Source of the DNA: Guadua angustifolia
Lineage: Eukaryota; Streptophyta; Magnoliopsida; Poales; Poaceae
Assembly (NCBI GenBank): GCA_036346375.1
Contig: JAYEVE010000599.1
Coordinates: 104,593-168,592 of the forward strand
DNA length: 64,000 nucleotides
Reading direction: 5' to 3'
Part shown: piece by piece, positions 11,085 through 21,506 of the stretch
How the letters are laid out: every line of letters starts with the position of its first letter
Numbering within the stretch: position 1 is the first letter of the stretch
Made by a program: the position numbers and the translations under genes
Notes under the pieces: model-generated
Databases searched by the model: none
The model's input: the letters and a program-made list of their open reading frames with translations, nothing else
What the model was told of the DNA's origin: nothing

Positions 11085-13340
11085 GGACCGAGCGGTGTGC
11101 ACCTGAGAAGCCCTAGGCGAGCGGTGGCGGGCTGTCGGCAGCAACGTAGCACGAAGAGGAGGGGAGGCGACGCGGGCCACCGAGCGGAGAAGCCATCGCT
11201 ACCGGCCACACCGCTGCCGATTTGGGCAACTGAAAACAGAGGATAGAGTTGGAGCTGGAAACAGCTGAAAACACGTCCATGGTGCGCCGTGTCTATCCGG
11301 TATAATCATTCGCCGTGCTGTGTCAATCCGATTTGCGTCTGACAAAGTCTAAGCACAGTCCAGGACTCGTAGTGCTATCGTAAAATTTAATTATTTTTAA
11401 GTCGGTAGTTTTTTTTTTACGTGGTGGCTACACGTACAAGTTATTATTTCAATGAGTATTGTTTTGCTGAATTTTGTGTTTCATATGGAGCATGTCAAAT
11501 ACTCATAATGTGAATTCTTTGCTATCTATCAAGCATCAGATGTGATATTTTGGTTTATGTCATTTGATGATTAAGCATTTGTTCTGGATATCAGTTGCAT
11601 AGATTCAGATTTTATTGGGGTTATGAATTGTTGAAGGCCTATATTTTTCATTTGCTTTGTTGGTAGCTATGTGTTTGGATCTACTGGTGGTTTGCTCAAT
11701 TTTGTTTCGCAAGAAGTGTTTGGATTAACTATTCTAGTCTTTCTCACTTAATAAGTCTTTGGGACTTTTTAGTGCATTTGGTATTTACAGTGCTTAATTA
11801 TCTTTTAAGGTTTTTGGAGTCAATTTCATTATAGATTTTCGAGTTGAGGGAGATTCTTGGCGATAACTCAATATCCAATTTTTCATATCTTTTGATTTTA
11901 TTCAAATAGGTTGTTAGTCCAAATCTTTAACAACTCAGACTCTTTTGACTATTTAAGCCACCCCTTTACATGTAAACTTGAACTTTTATAGTGGTTTCTT
12001 TCTCGCAATAATTTTTTATGTTAAATTTTGTCTCCTATTTTCGCTATGTTTTTAACCCTAACATAAACTTCCTGTTGCAAGGGGAGACTCATGGCTCTGA
12101 AAGTCCGGGTGTCCGTCCGATCATCGGTCCGGAAAAAGTTGGAAAGAGCACCCTAATCGAGCATGCATGTAACGATGAAACGACATGTAATCACTTTTCT
12201 CAAATTGTGTGTTTTAGTGAATCATAGATCTGTCTATATGCGCAAGAATTGGAGCTCAACCAGGGTGACCACATGTCACGCGCTTTTTTGCGAAAAGACC
12301 TTCCATAAATTTTTTAATTACGTTTAGGCCCTCGGCCGGTTATTTTGCGAAAAAAACTACGCAGTTCTGGGTATTCGCGAACGGGTCCTCCACGGGTAAT
12401 TTTGCAAAACAAAGAATTGCATCCAGGTCCTTCTATTGGTAATTTTGCAGAAAAGACCCTGTAGTTTCGTATATTCGGGAACGGGTCCTCCAACATTCTT
12501 TTTCCAAAAAGAACCGGCGGAGCGCGAGATCCCATCTAGTATGATCTTAAAGATGAAAGGATAGCAGCTCTTAGGGATTGTGGTGTAATCAAGCATCAAA
12601 ACTGTGGCGTTGATGGACAGGATATTGGTCATTATCGAACTTACCAGCTACATCGACGAGGGTGTGTGGAGAAGATTGTACTCACTGTACAAAACTCACA
12701 TCGCAAGTGGTACTAAAATTATAGTCTGAAGCCATTCTGGCAAGATTGCTAGTTTTGGTACCACACAACTTCTTAAGAGTACAACGCTTGATTGATACTA
12801 CTTCAAGGTACGCACATTTGGAACTTGGAAGCATGGACGCAGTTGAGCGCCCATAGTTGGCATCAATATATAGCCATGGACATAGCCAGGGAGACGAACG
12901 CAAATTTCATGGGAGCAAGCATCTTCAGTGGACTACTGAGAGCAAATTTCAACGCTCGGTTCTGGAGGTTCACTTATGTGTTGTGATGAGTCATTGCCAT
13001 ATCTGTATTTCTTTTTTGGGAAGAATGCCATATCTGTAATCTAGAAACTGATATTTGTGGAACAAAAAATACTATTTTGAGGGTGCCTGCACCGCTTCCA
13101 TCTCTTGGATGATGGTGCTCTGCGCGCGACGTGTGTCCCCTCTATTGCACCAGATGATGAACAGAGGCGCTCTCGATGTGACATGTGACCACATCACGTT
13201 CCTCCCTGTAACGGCCGAAATTTTGTGGCCTTTTTAAGCCGAAATCCTCATAAATCACTCCATAAATTTCTCCTTATTTTCATGCTTGTTTCTCCAGCAA
13301 CATACCGAAACGTGAGTAGAGTTGGTATCATGCGTAATGT
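11085..13340 (+). pseudogene. NB-ARC pseudogene A (chimeric, broken)
   Basis: From about 12060 the plus strand parallels the NB-ARC gene at 20007: INFLLQGETHGSE, then a P-loop GPEKVGKSTLIEHAC, then (after a 318-bp Helitron) remnants of the kinase-2 and RNBS-B region, SRSEKIASFG-like sequence with stops, and the MAREINGCFMGA-like block near 12880. The N-terminal coiled-coil part is absent. In its place, 11085-12060 is a GC-rich segment plus an AT-rich, intron-like segment with no match to the intact gene. Exactly the same chimera is found in pseudogene B (35328-36533), so the fusion predates the duplication. Homology to the flank of the intact gene continues weakly to about 13340. Several in-frame stops make it non-functional. 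Confidence 0.8.
12222..12539 (+). mobile_element. non-autonomous Helitron, 318 bp
   Basis: The insert begins TC and ends CTAG, and lies between host A (12221) and T (12540), as Helitrons do. Pseudogene B keeps the uninterrupted site (GTGAA|TATGATCTTAAAG, junction at 36514/36515), which fixes both ends. An 8-bp stem TTCTTTTT/AAAAAGAA with a CC loop lies at about 12496-12513, roughly 22 bases before the 3' end, in place of the usual Helitron hairpin. The interior has three diverged copies of a TTTTGC(A/G)AAA(A/G)... phrase and codes for nothing recognisable. Confidence 0.82.
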
Positions 13341-13741
13341 CTTTACTAGTTTTCTTTCGAATTAGCCTACATCTACCATAAAATTCGTGATACACAACGA
13401 ATCTTGCTGAGTACAAAATTATTCAACCTTTCTTATTATTGATATCCAGTGGGTGAAGAAATTGAAGCCCCCGACGACACATACCTTACCATAGAATACA
13501 GGAATTACGCTGACGAATTCTTCTAGGTTACCATTGTCAGTTGCCTAAGGGTTATGATGGTCATACTACTGGATTTATGCATCTTCCTTTGCACTTTAAT
13601 TGGCTTTTAAAGCCTTCTAGTATGAACAATGTTTTCTTAATATAATTGTAACATTGTGTATGGATGTGATGACAGCATTGTACATGTGCGTACTAGCCAC
13701 TAATCATGGGACTAGTGCAGTATGCACATGAGACCTTTTTG
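13341..13741. other. no gene seen
   Basis: AT-rich sequence between the decaying edge of pseudogene A and the hAT remnant, with no recognisable features. Confidence 0.4.
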
Positions 13742-14750
13742 GTATTCATGGGGGGCAGCGGGTGCGACCGCCAGGGGCCCCCAATTTTGGAGGGCCCCCA
13801 AATTACATCTAACATGAATGTAGAAGCATCATTCCCAATAAAACACCGAGCTACCCGGAAAAAACAGTTTGATGAAAGTGATTATAATAAAGAGGTTTTA
13901 TCAGCTGAGAAGTCTTTTGAGGTAAATTACTTTCTTGTTATGATGGATGTAGCAATTTCTTCATTGAAGAACAGGTTCGAGGATTTTACTACATTTAAGA
14001 GTATATTTGGTTTTTTACTTAGCTCAAAAAATTTAAAGGCATTGGATAATATTGAACTAAGAAATTGTTGCACTAAATTTGCAAAAATATTTTCCTATAA
14101 TAGTTCATGAGATATTGAGTTAGATGATTTTTTCTCTGAACTAAAAGTGCTACAAATGACTTTATCTACTCACTCACAGTCCGTCATGGAGATTTTTTAG
14201 TTTGTTAAGGATTTAGATTGCTATCCAAATGTTTCAATTGCTTATCGAATCTTATTCACCGTACCTATGACTGTAGCCTCCGCTGAAAGAAGTTTTTCAA
14301 AGCTAAAATTATTAAAAAAATTACTTGAGGTCATCAATGTCACAAGAAAGGTTAAATGGTTTGGCAATTTTATGCATTGAGAAGGATAAATTGGATGAAA
14401 TTGATATTGATAACTTTGCATCTAAGAGTGTTAGAAGGAACTTTAACTTGCCCATTTAAATTTGTAGGAGTTAGTGAGATTGGCTTTTATCGCAGCATTA
14501 TGGTAGTGATAGCAATGTGGCGCGGGTGGGTTTGAAGGTGCATCTTGGAGGTTAGAGCTCAATTTAGTTGAATAGTACATGAGTTTGATTATGTTTAAAC
14601 TATCTTTTGGTTGTGACTTGTTCTCTACCAATTTATTACATATAAAAATATTCGATATTTTATATGCAATAAATATGGTAGTCAATAAAAGGGCCACTTG
14701 ATTTAGCTCGCCCTGGGCCCCCAAAATCTTAGGAATGGTCCTGGTTGCAT
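13742..14750 (+). mobile_element. hAT transposon remnant (ZMYM1-like transposase C-terminus)
   Basis: Reading frames on the plus strand, interrupted by stops at about 14108 and 14198 and a frameshift near 14325, encode the C-terminal part of a hAT transposase. The diagnostic block is YRILFTVPMTVASAERSFSK (about 14240-14303), followed after the frameshift by SMSQERLNGLAILCIEKD. This is the hAT dimerisation region seen in plant proteins annotated as zinc finger MYM-type 1-like. G/C-rich phrases GGGCCCCCAATTTTGG at the left and GGGCCCCCAAAATC at the right resemble inverted ends of such elements, but I could not define terminal repeats or an 8-bp duplication, so the limits are approximate. Confidence 0.7.
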
Positions 14751-15455
14751 TACAATAATATTTGTAATGAAATAATATGTTTTGATTTTAATAGGTGTTG
14801 CTGTTTTTTTTATGTTGACCCGGATTACCCGTGTGAATAGGATAATCCGACTTAAATTTATCTACAGCTTGTTGTAGCTTTTGGGTTGGGTTTTTACGTT
14901 GGTTTCTTCTTTGCATCTTAATCTGACCTTTGTAGCTTCTCATGGTTATTTTAGGGAAGATCTTTTCATAAGGTGGTTCCTATTTAAACCACGTTTTAAT
15001 CACCTCCTCGATCCTACAGAGAGAAACTTGAACCAGACAGACTTCACACTAGCTACACGAGTGCACAACCATTCACCATAGGCTGGGTTTGGGCAATTCT
15101 AGGTTCGTCTAACATATGTATGTATAAACCAAAGTGCAATGTCTGTCCCTTTATGGAGTACTAGCATTTGCATGGTAACCCATAGGAGAGCCACTACGAT
15201 GAAAACGAGTTGAAAATGGCGAAAAGAGGCAAAGTTTTCAAGAGATAGGCTGTTGCCTTAGTTGGCCTTTATTTAGGAGATGATCAGAAAATTAGTAGTA
15301 CTTAGATTCCAAATGTTCTCTTCCCCACTTAGCTTTCGGGATGCTCTTCATTCCATGCAGTCGATGGATAAATTACGTGCTTGTGCAAAAAGCAATATAA
15401 ATGCCTTGTCGTGGGCTGCTAGTCTTGGCAGAGTGCTATTGATCCATGAAACGGT
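14751..15455. other. no gene seen
   Basis: Short ORFs occur on the plus strand (for example 14881-15081 and 15280-15498) but none has recognisable similarity, and all are within chance length. No repeat structure was noticed. Confidence 0.4.
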
Positions 15456-16690
15456 CACTACAGGAATCGATACTATTTTCGTTGACCAAAACCGATGAAA
15501 ATAACTATTTTTGTCGGTTTGCCGAGAAAATTACGTTGACGAAAATATCCGTATTTTTGTCGGCAACCAATGAAAAATAGAAGTATTTTCGTCGGACACG
15601 CCGGCCGATGAAAATAGTGGCAGTCAACCAGTCTGACCCGCACTTACTGACGTCGCAGTGCAATTTTCGTCACCCTTGGCCAACGAAAATATAAACATTA
15701 ACCGATGAAAATAGCTTGGCGATGTGGTGTTCTAGTTTCGTCGGCTAAGGCTGACGAAAATACTTTTTAAATTAAAAAAAGATAAATAATTATAAAAATC
15801 ATTGAAAATTCACAGAAATTTACTGCATGCGTATAATTCATAGAAAAATTTCACAAAAATTGTACAAAATTCTAACAACCATAGAGTCTCTACCGCGAGT
15901 TCATTACAGACATTTATCTTACAAATTCACCACAATAGTATCCAAGTTCACAAATCCACATCACACAACCATAACCATATATATATATATATATATAGTC
16001 TCCATCACAAATCCACATGACGCAACCATAGTCTTCATCACAAATTCACGAAATCCACATCACAACCTAACAAGTTCATCATACCACAATCTAATTAGGT
16101 TCATCACATCTCACATCACAAGTTCGATCAATAGCTCACAACTTGATACCGCAAGTTGAGAATTGCACACACATACCACAAGTTTACCTCACAAATTCAA
16201 ATTTAACTTGGTGAAGTGTGGAAATCGTGGCCACTACCCACATCGCTGTCTAAGTTGAAATATTGACCAACTGATGGTGACCCTAAAGTACTACTAATAT
16301 CGCCTCCGGCTTTAGGAGGCGGTGGCGGCCTCGTATGATGTATCCAAAAGTTTGTAAAAAATTGCCACTATTAATGTAAATAACCAAATATTTGGAATAA
16401 AATAAATCATATTTGTAGGTGGGAAGAAAAGGATAGGAGGTGGAGGTTGAAATGGTGAAAGTGACACAGCCGATCCCAAGTGAGTAGATAAAATATCCTT
16501 TTGTGGGCATCTCATTACTTCTCCAACTATTGTACATCCATGCACGGCATCTCCCATTTTCTACGCACTAGGTTATGCTGACGAAATTTCACTCAGATGC
16601 TACGACATGTCATAAAACCCATGCTTTGCCGTCTATCCCTAGGCTATCCAAAAATTGAGGCCGATGTAAATACTTCATTTTCCTGTAGCG
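15456..16690. mobile_element. short non-autonomous CACTA element
   Basis: The left end reads CACTACAGGAATCGATAC and is preceded by GGT. It is followed by repeated TTTTCGTCGG/CCGATGAAAAT subterminal motifs over 15475-15765, then a non-coding interior rich in CACAAATTCA/CACATCACA phrases. The right end candidate is TTTTCCTGTAGCG at about 16678-16690, which would be the complement of CACTACAGGAAAA with one change in the terminal TAGTG. The flanking triplets GGT and ATA do not match, so the right limit is uncertain. Confidence 0.6.
15976..15997. repeat. (TA)n microsatellite
   Basis: A run of about ten AT dinucleotides inside the short CACTA element. Confidence 0.9.
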
Positions 16691-18244
16691 ATAATAAATT
16701 AGCGTGTTCTATAATATTTTTTTTGCTCCTGAGGCAGATGAAATGCCTCCTAGCTAGATTAGCTCCCATCCAAGCATGTTTCCCGGAATGAAATTGTTCC
16801 TTTAAAATTACAATCTCCAAGCAAAAAAAAAAAAATCTCTGGTGCGTGAGATGGGACCCTAGCTTCTAGGCTCCTTGCTAGCAAGCAAGTTGATAGATTC
16901 TGTGATGGATCGGATACTGTGGTACGTCTAGTTTTACATCAAGTGGTGTCCGCATCGCCGCCCTATAGAAGATCCGGCCATTGCACAGTGGATAGATCGC
17001 CAAAACTGGGGCAAGCAAGCAATACATGATCAGGTCAACTGCTCCATCCTTTCATGGCACCGATGTTGCGGCGTAGGAGGGAGAGATCCCCGGCCGGCGC
17101 CCTGGCCTTCGGCGTGCGGCCGGCCGTCCGTCCGCTCGCTCGCTTTGGTCGATTCACTTCACATTTCCTTGTCGTGACTGGATCGGAAAGGTCCCCCTCG
17201 CACGCAACTTGCAAACAATCCACGACGTACGTATGTATCGATTCGGCGATGCACTGATGCGTCGTTCTATGTAGGTGCGTAGGCGTGTAGGGTAGGGTGG
17301 TCGGTGTTCTAATGATCTAGTGACGCATAGGTAGCATCGCGCCCACCGCCCCACAACGGCGGTCCATGCACGGGCACGTTTTTGGGGACAAAATTGTCGG
17401 ATTCGATGCGGCGAAGCCATCCATTTAACCACGGATTCGCGCCGGTGAGGCGTCCCGGTCACCTCTCTGGCGCGTCCCTCGCTTGGGCGGGTGTGAGATC
17501 ACGGAGTCCTATATCATGTGGGGTGGGGGCTAGCTAAACAACCCAACAAGCTTTACTCCTCGCTCGCTCGCATTATTATCGTCGTCCTCCTAGCTCGATC
17601 TGCTTAATCAACTGAGGCAGTGTCTGGGGTTCCCAATGGAACTCCCATGTGCTCCTGATATCTGCATTACATTCCCCAGGGCCGCCTGAAAGGTGGCCTT
17701 AATCCGAGTCACGACTCGCTTGCATAATTTATAGGAGTATCTGGTGTTTGACCCGTCGATCAAACCTCGTTCAGTTCACTGCTAATACGTATGGGACCAG
17801 TGCTTGCATGTTCAGAGAAAGCTCTCGCTGTGCCTGCATGTGCGAGTGATGCAGGGACTACTTGAGTCCTCTGAACCTGGAATCGGATGCTGGCCGGTTA
17901 GCCCCGGTGCCTGTGCATGCAGATGTGCAATGGCGTGCTTCTGAAACCAATCCATGGATAAGCAATCGATGGTCCTTGCCGTCGTAGGCACTGTTAGCCA
18001 GCCGCCGCGATTTGCAGATCTGGGATGATATTAGGTCGGTGCGGGTGGGGCTTTTGATCCCTAGCTAGCCTGCATAAGACGATCGAAGCATTAATATTTC
18101 AGGACCATGCACCGATCTTCATATCGGAATTCGATCTTACGGCCGTCCTCTGCATATCAACGTACGGTGCATGCTTCCCCCCGTCTAGGTGACCATCCCT
18201 TCTTTTCCCGCGCACAACGGGCCATTGTGATGTACTACCAATCA
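16691..18244. other. single-copy-looking non-coding region
   Basis: Higher GC content than its surroundings near 17040-17500. Overlapping ORFs on both strands (17035-17462) are rich in Arg/Pro/Ala and match nothing I know. I see no convincing gene, although a promoter or diverged exon cannot be excluded. Confidence 0.35.
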
Positions 18245-18951
18245 ACAGCTTATGGTCCTTTTCGAGATAGTTTCTGATTATGCAGATTCTGGATTATAAT
18301 CAGCTGTTTGGAGAAGCGACTGTCTGAAGAATCTGCTGACCAGAGAATCTGGTCGTTCGGCAATCTTGATTGTCTATGCTAATTGTTAATCGGCGTCGGT
18401 AACGGATGAGGATGGTGGAGGAGCCTAGGGACGACGGCGAAATCCTTTGTGCTTGCGACGTCTCGTGGGAGGCGAAACTCGTAGAATCTGAGTTAGGATG
18501 CGTTTGGCAGAGCTCCCAGCTTCACCTTCGTCCTCATGAGAAACTGAGAAGCTCTACCAAACAAGAAAAAAAATCAATCAGCCTCACATAGGAATCTGAA
18601 GAAGTGATTCATGTTTTTTGACTTGCAGCCTAAGAGCAAAAAAATCTACTCCCCACCTGATTCACAACCTCCCAGTGATAAACCTCCCCACCAAGTTTAT
18701 AACCATTTCTCAGATAGGAATCATTTATACTAAAGAATCGATTCCATAGTGAATCAGGAGCTGGAGCTGGAGCTGGAGAATCAGGATCTAGAGCTCTGTC
18801 AAATAGGCCCTCAGAATCAACAGAATCAGATGGGTGACAGCTTCTGATTCTGTGTATAAATCAGATTCTGACTGTGGGAGAAGCTGTCTAGAATCCTCTC
18901 GTTCGACAGATAATCTACTTTTCTTTTAAGCAGAAACTGTACATAAGCTGT
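18245..18951. mobile_element. MITE-like element with 10-bp inverted ends
   Basis: The ends ACAGCTTATG (18245-18254) and CATAAGCTGT (18942-18951) are exact inverted repeats. Inside them, imperfect copies of TTCTGATT(C/A)TG(T/C) approach from both sides. No matching target duplication was found, so the superfamily is open. A second MITE-like sequence is nested within it. Confidence 0.5.
18496..18811. mobile_element. nested MITE with TTTGGCAGAGCTC-type ends
   Basis: The left end GGATGCGTTTGGCAGAGCTC and the complement of the right end (GAGCTCTGTCAAATAGGCCC) match over most positions. This gives a foldback of about 316 bp inside the larger MITE-like element. Such 'rrGCnTnTTTGgCAGAGCTC' ends are common among grass MITEs. 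The target duplication is unclear. Confidence 0.55.
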
Positions 18952-19839
18952 CACGAATGAGACCTATATCGGTTAATACAATACCGCAGTTTGGTAGAGG
19001 TGTAGAGCAGTGGGGCTACTGTGAGAAGACGCTGTACTTGAGTTAAATAGCGTAGCATCAGATCGATCGGTCTCTCTCTCTCTCGCGCTTTCAAACATGG
19101 GATGGACTGTGCGGTATCACTGCACCATGACACAGATGTGAGGACAACTGTTGGGGAAAGCGGCCTTCGAAGGTAAACCATCTGTCGATAAAGATTACTG
19201 GCTAGCCAGGGTAACATGCTACACAGTATCGTGTACGTCGATTCAACGTATAAGATTTGGAAAGTTTGATCGTATTTTTGGTTTCTGTATTTTTTAAAAA
19301 ACAAATGGGTCGTTAGGACCCACTAGCAAATCTATGGGTTACTATAAATCTTCAACGAATTTGTGTGTTTTTTTAAAAAAAACCACGGTTAGGATCCATC
19401 GACGAATCTATTGACTGTTATAAACCTTCGACGAATCTGTGTTTTTTCTTAGAAAATCGTGGCTGTTTTTTTACGTAATTTGGGAAATCTGGTCGTATTT
19501 TCGATTTTCGTATTTCTTTTAAAAAAATAGGTCGTTAGGACCCGTCGGAGAATCTATAACTGCTGAGAGGACCCAAACGTAAACCGTAGATGGACCTAAC
19601 GTAATTTATTTTTTCCAGGGTCCGTTCCGCTAAAAATCACCAGGAGGACCTAAATGTAAACCGCGGAGGAACCTAAACATAATTTTGATAGTTTTTTTGT
19701 CTATTTTATTAAAAAACTACCGAAATGACCTAAACACAATTTTCAACTTTTTGAAGAACCTTTCCACGAGGGAGGTGATATGGCACCTCCTATTACTCTC
19801 CAATTCTCACCACTTTAATATATAGTATACGTACATACA

Positions 19840-19870
<31 letters not shown>

Positions 19871-20006
19871 GGCAGCCTTATATTATACCCTGCTATGCCA
19901 GGTCCTCTGAAAAAAAATTCAGATCACATAGTTTCTCTGAGCTCTTGGCTTTATCCGTTTCAGTAGTCAGTACCTTCCTAGCTTCGGTGAAGTGAGCTTC
20001 CCTAAC
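18952..20006. repeat. diverged tandem repeats upstream of the NB-ARC gene
   Basis: Between about 19260 and 19560 a unit of the type GGTCGTTAGGACCCAC...CGACGAATCT is repeated three or four times in diverged form. Related phrases (GACCTAAACGTAAACCG, AGGACCTAAATGTAAACCG) continue to 19750. An (ACAT)n microsatellite sits at about 19833-19868. The last 140 bases before the start codon are presumably the promoter and leader of the gene, but no TATA box is obvious close to the ATG. Confidence 0.5.
19833..19868. repeat. (ACAT)n microsatellite
   Basis: Nine tandem ACAT units, about 140 bp upstream of the NB-ARC start codon. Confidence 0.9.
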
Positions 20007-21506
20007 ATGGAGACATTTTTCTCTGCAATTGTGAGTGATCTTACTAGTAGATCCATATCTTTCCTTATCGAAAAATTCTTGAAGCCGATTGCTCCAACCA
20101 TGGAGGAGAGACTGCATGGCCTGCAACAACTGCTGCTACGAGTTCGCGTCATCGTCGAGGAGGCAGAAGACCGGCACATCACAAACCAAGCGATGCTGCA
20201 GCAACTGAACGTTCTAAGGAAGGAGATGTATAGAGGGTATTACACCCTCGACACCGTCAGATGCCGAGCCCACGAAGAAGACAAGGCCAAGGATCATCAA
20301 GTGAGTCACTCTTTTACGCCGTCTAAGTTCAATCCTGCCAAGCGTGTTTGTTCCTCTAGTGGCAGTGGCCAGAGTTTACAAGAGCAGCTGCAGCAAGTCG
20401 TTGGCAGCCTAGAGATCACCATTGAAGCTGTGAGGGAGTTTGTTACGTTCCTAAATGGATGCCCTCGTTTGTACCGTCAGCCGTATAGCATGTATTTGCT
20501 TTTGGACAAGTGCATGTTCAACCGCCAAATCGAGATGGAACACACCATAAATTTCCTGTTGCAACCGGAGACTCCCGGTGCTGAAAATCCGGGTGTTCTA
20601 CCGATCATCGGTGCAGGAAAAGTTGGAAAGAGCACCCTAATCGAGCATGCTTGCAACAATGAAAGGGTGCGTAGCCACTTCTCTCAAATTTTGTGTTTTA
20701 GTGGAGATGACCTTAAAGATGGAAGTGCAGTGACTGTAAGAGATGGAGGTATAGTCAAGCATCAAAACCGTGACGTGGATGGAGAAAGGGCATTGATCAT
20801 CATTCAACTACGTGGGGATATTGACGCGTGTGTGTGGGAAAGGTGGTATTCAGCTTCAAAAGGTCGCCTTGCAAGTGGCTGTAAAATTATAGTCGCAAGT
20901 CGATCTGAAAAAATTGCTAGTTTTGGAACTGCACAAGCCCTTAGAGTACGATTTTTTACTCCAGAAGAATACTGGTACTTCTTCAAGGTGCGTACGTTTG
21001 GAAGCATAGATGCGGAGGAGCACCCAAAATTGGCAGCAATAGCCGTGGACATGGCCAGGGAGATAAATGGGTGTTTCATGGGTGCAACCGTCTGGAGTGG
21101 ACTACTGAATGCAAATTTTAATCTCCATTTCTGGATCATGGCTCTTGCAACTAACAGAGAATTCAAGCAAAAGAACCTCCTACTGCATGGGACAAAGTTT
21201 GCCTATCCTTGGCTGGAGGTGAAACCGTTATATGTTAGAAGAGTAAACGGAGCTTCTTCTGAATACGTTGTGATTCTTGATAGCTATGAAATTGGTTCTG
21301 CGCAGGCCTTGTCTCAAAGTGAAGCAGAAGGTCCCAAGATGAGTGTGCAAGATCTTTTTTTTGAAAGTGTTAGGCCTCAAGGGAAATTTAAGGTGCTTGC
21401 ATGGAGATCTCACCTGCCACCTTACTACGCCTACATGTTTAATTGTGAGATACAGAGGCCACAGCGTATGGTCGCCAGGAAGAAGCGCTTTCAGAAGAAT
21501 AATTAG
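20007..21506 (+). CDS. LRR-less NB-ARC protein, intact (499 aa)
   Basis: I chose the ATG at 20007 because METFFSAIV aligns with MEAFFAAIV and MEAFITAIV at the starts of the two paralogues; the frame is open a little further upstream without an ATG. Residues 1-100 resemble a Rx-type coiled-coil region (VEEAEDRHITN at 50-60, LRKEMYRGYYTLDT near 70-83). Residues 167-186 resemble the linker that precedes NB-ARC. Residues 202-210 are a P-loop, GAGKVGKST. Kinase-2 (262-273) reads ALIIIQLRGDID and lacks the usual LDDVW. RNBS-B is GCKIIVASRS (291-300), and an RNBS-C-like ALRVRFFTPEEYWYFFK follows. There is no GLPL, MHD or leucine-rich repeat. The C-terminus (about 456-482) ends in a block, GKFKVLAWRSHLPPYYAYMF, shared by all family copies. 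By family it could act in immune signalling or nucleotide binding; that is inference. It is a single exon. Confidence 0.85.
   Translation: METFFSAIVSDLTSRSISFLIEKFLKPIAPTMEERLHGLQQLLLRVRVIVEEAEDRHITNQAMLQQLNVLRKEMYRGYYTLDTVRCRAHEEDKAKDHQVSHSFTPSKFNPAKRVCSSSGSGQSLQEQLQQVVGSLEITIEAVREFVTFLNGCPRLYRQPYSMYLLLDKCMFNRQIEMEHTINFLLQPETPGAENPGVLPIIGAGKVGKSTLIEHACNNERVRSHFSQILCFSGDDLKDGSAVTVRDGGIVKHQNRDVDGERALIIIQLRGDIDACVWERWYSASKGRLASGCKIIVASRSEKIASFGTAQALRVRFFTPEEYWYFFKVRTFGSIDAEEHPKLAAIAVDMAREINGCFMGATVWSGLLNANFNLHFWIMALATNREFKQKNLLLHGTKFAYPWLEVKPLYVRRVNGASSEYVVILDSYEIGSAQALSQSEAEGPKMSVQDLFFESVRPQGKFKVLAWRSHLPPYYAYMFNCEIQRPQRMVARKKRFQKNN

Noticed and set aside
15456..16690. A fully bounded small CACTA element
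   Set aside because: Flanking triplets GGT and ATA differ and the right end has TAGCG in place of TAGTG, so only the left end is accepted with confidence.
16991..17500. A GC-rich coding exon near 17 kb
   Set aside because: ORFs on both strands are short, overlapping and unrecognised, with no splice context I could defend.
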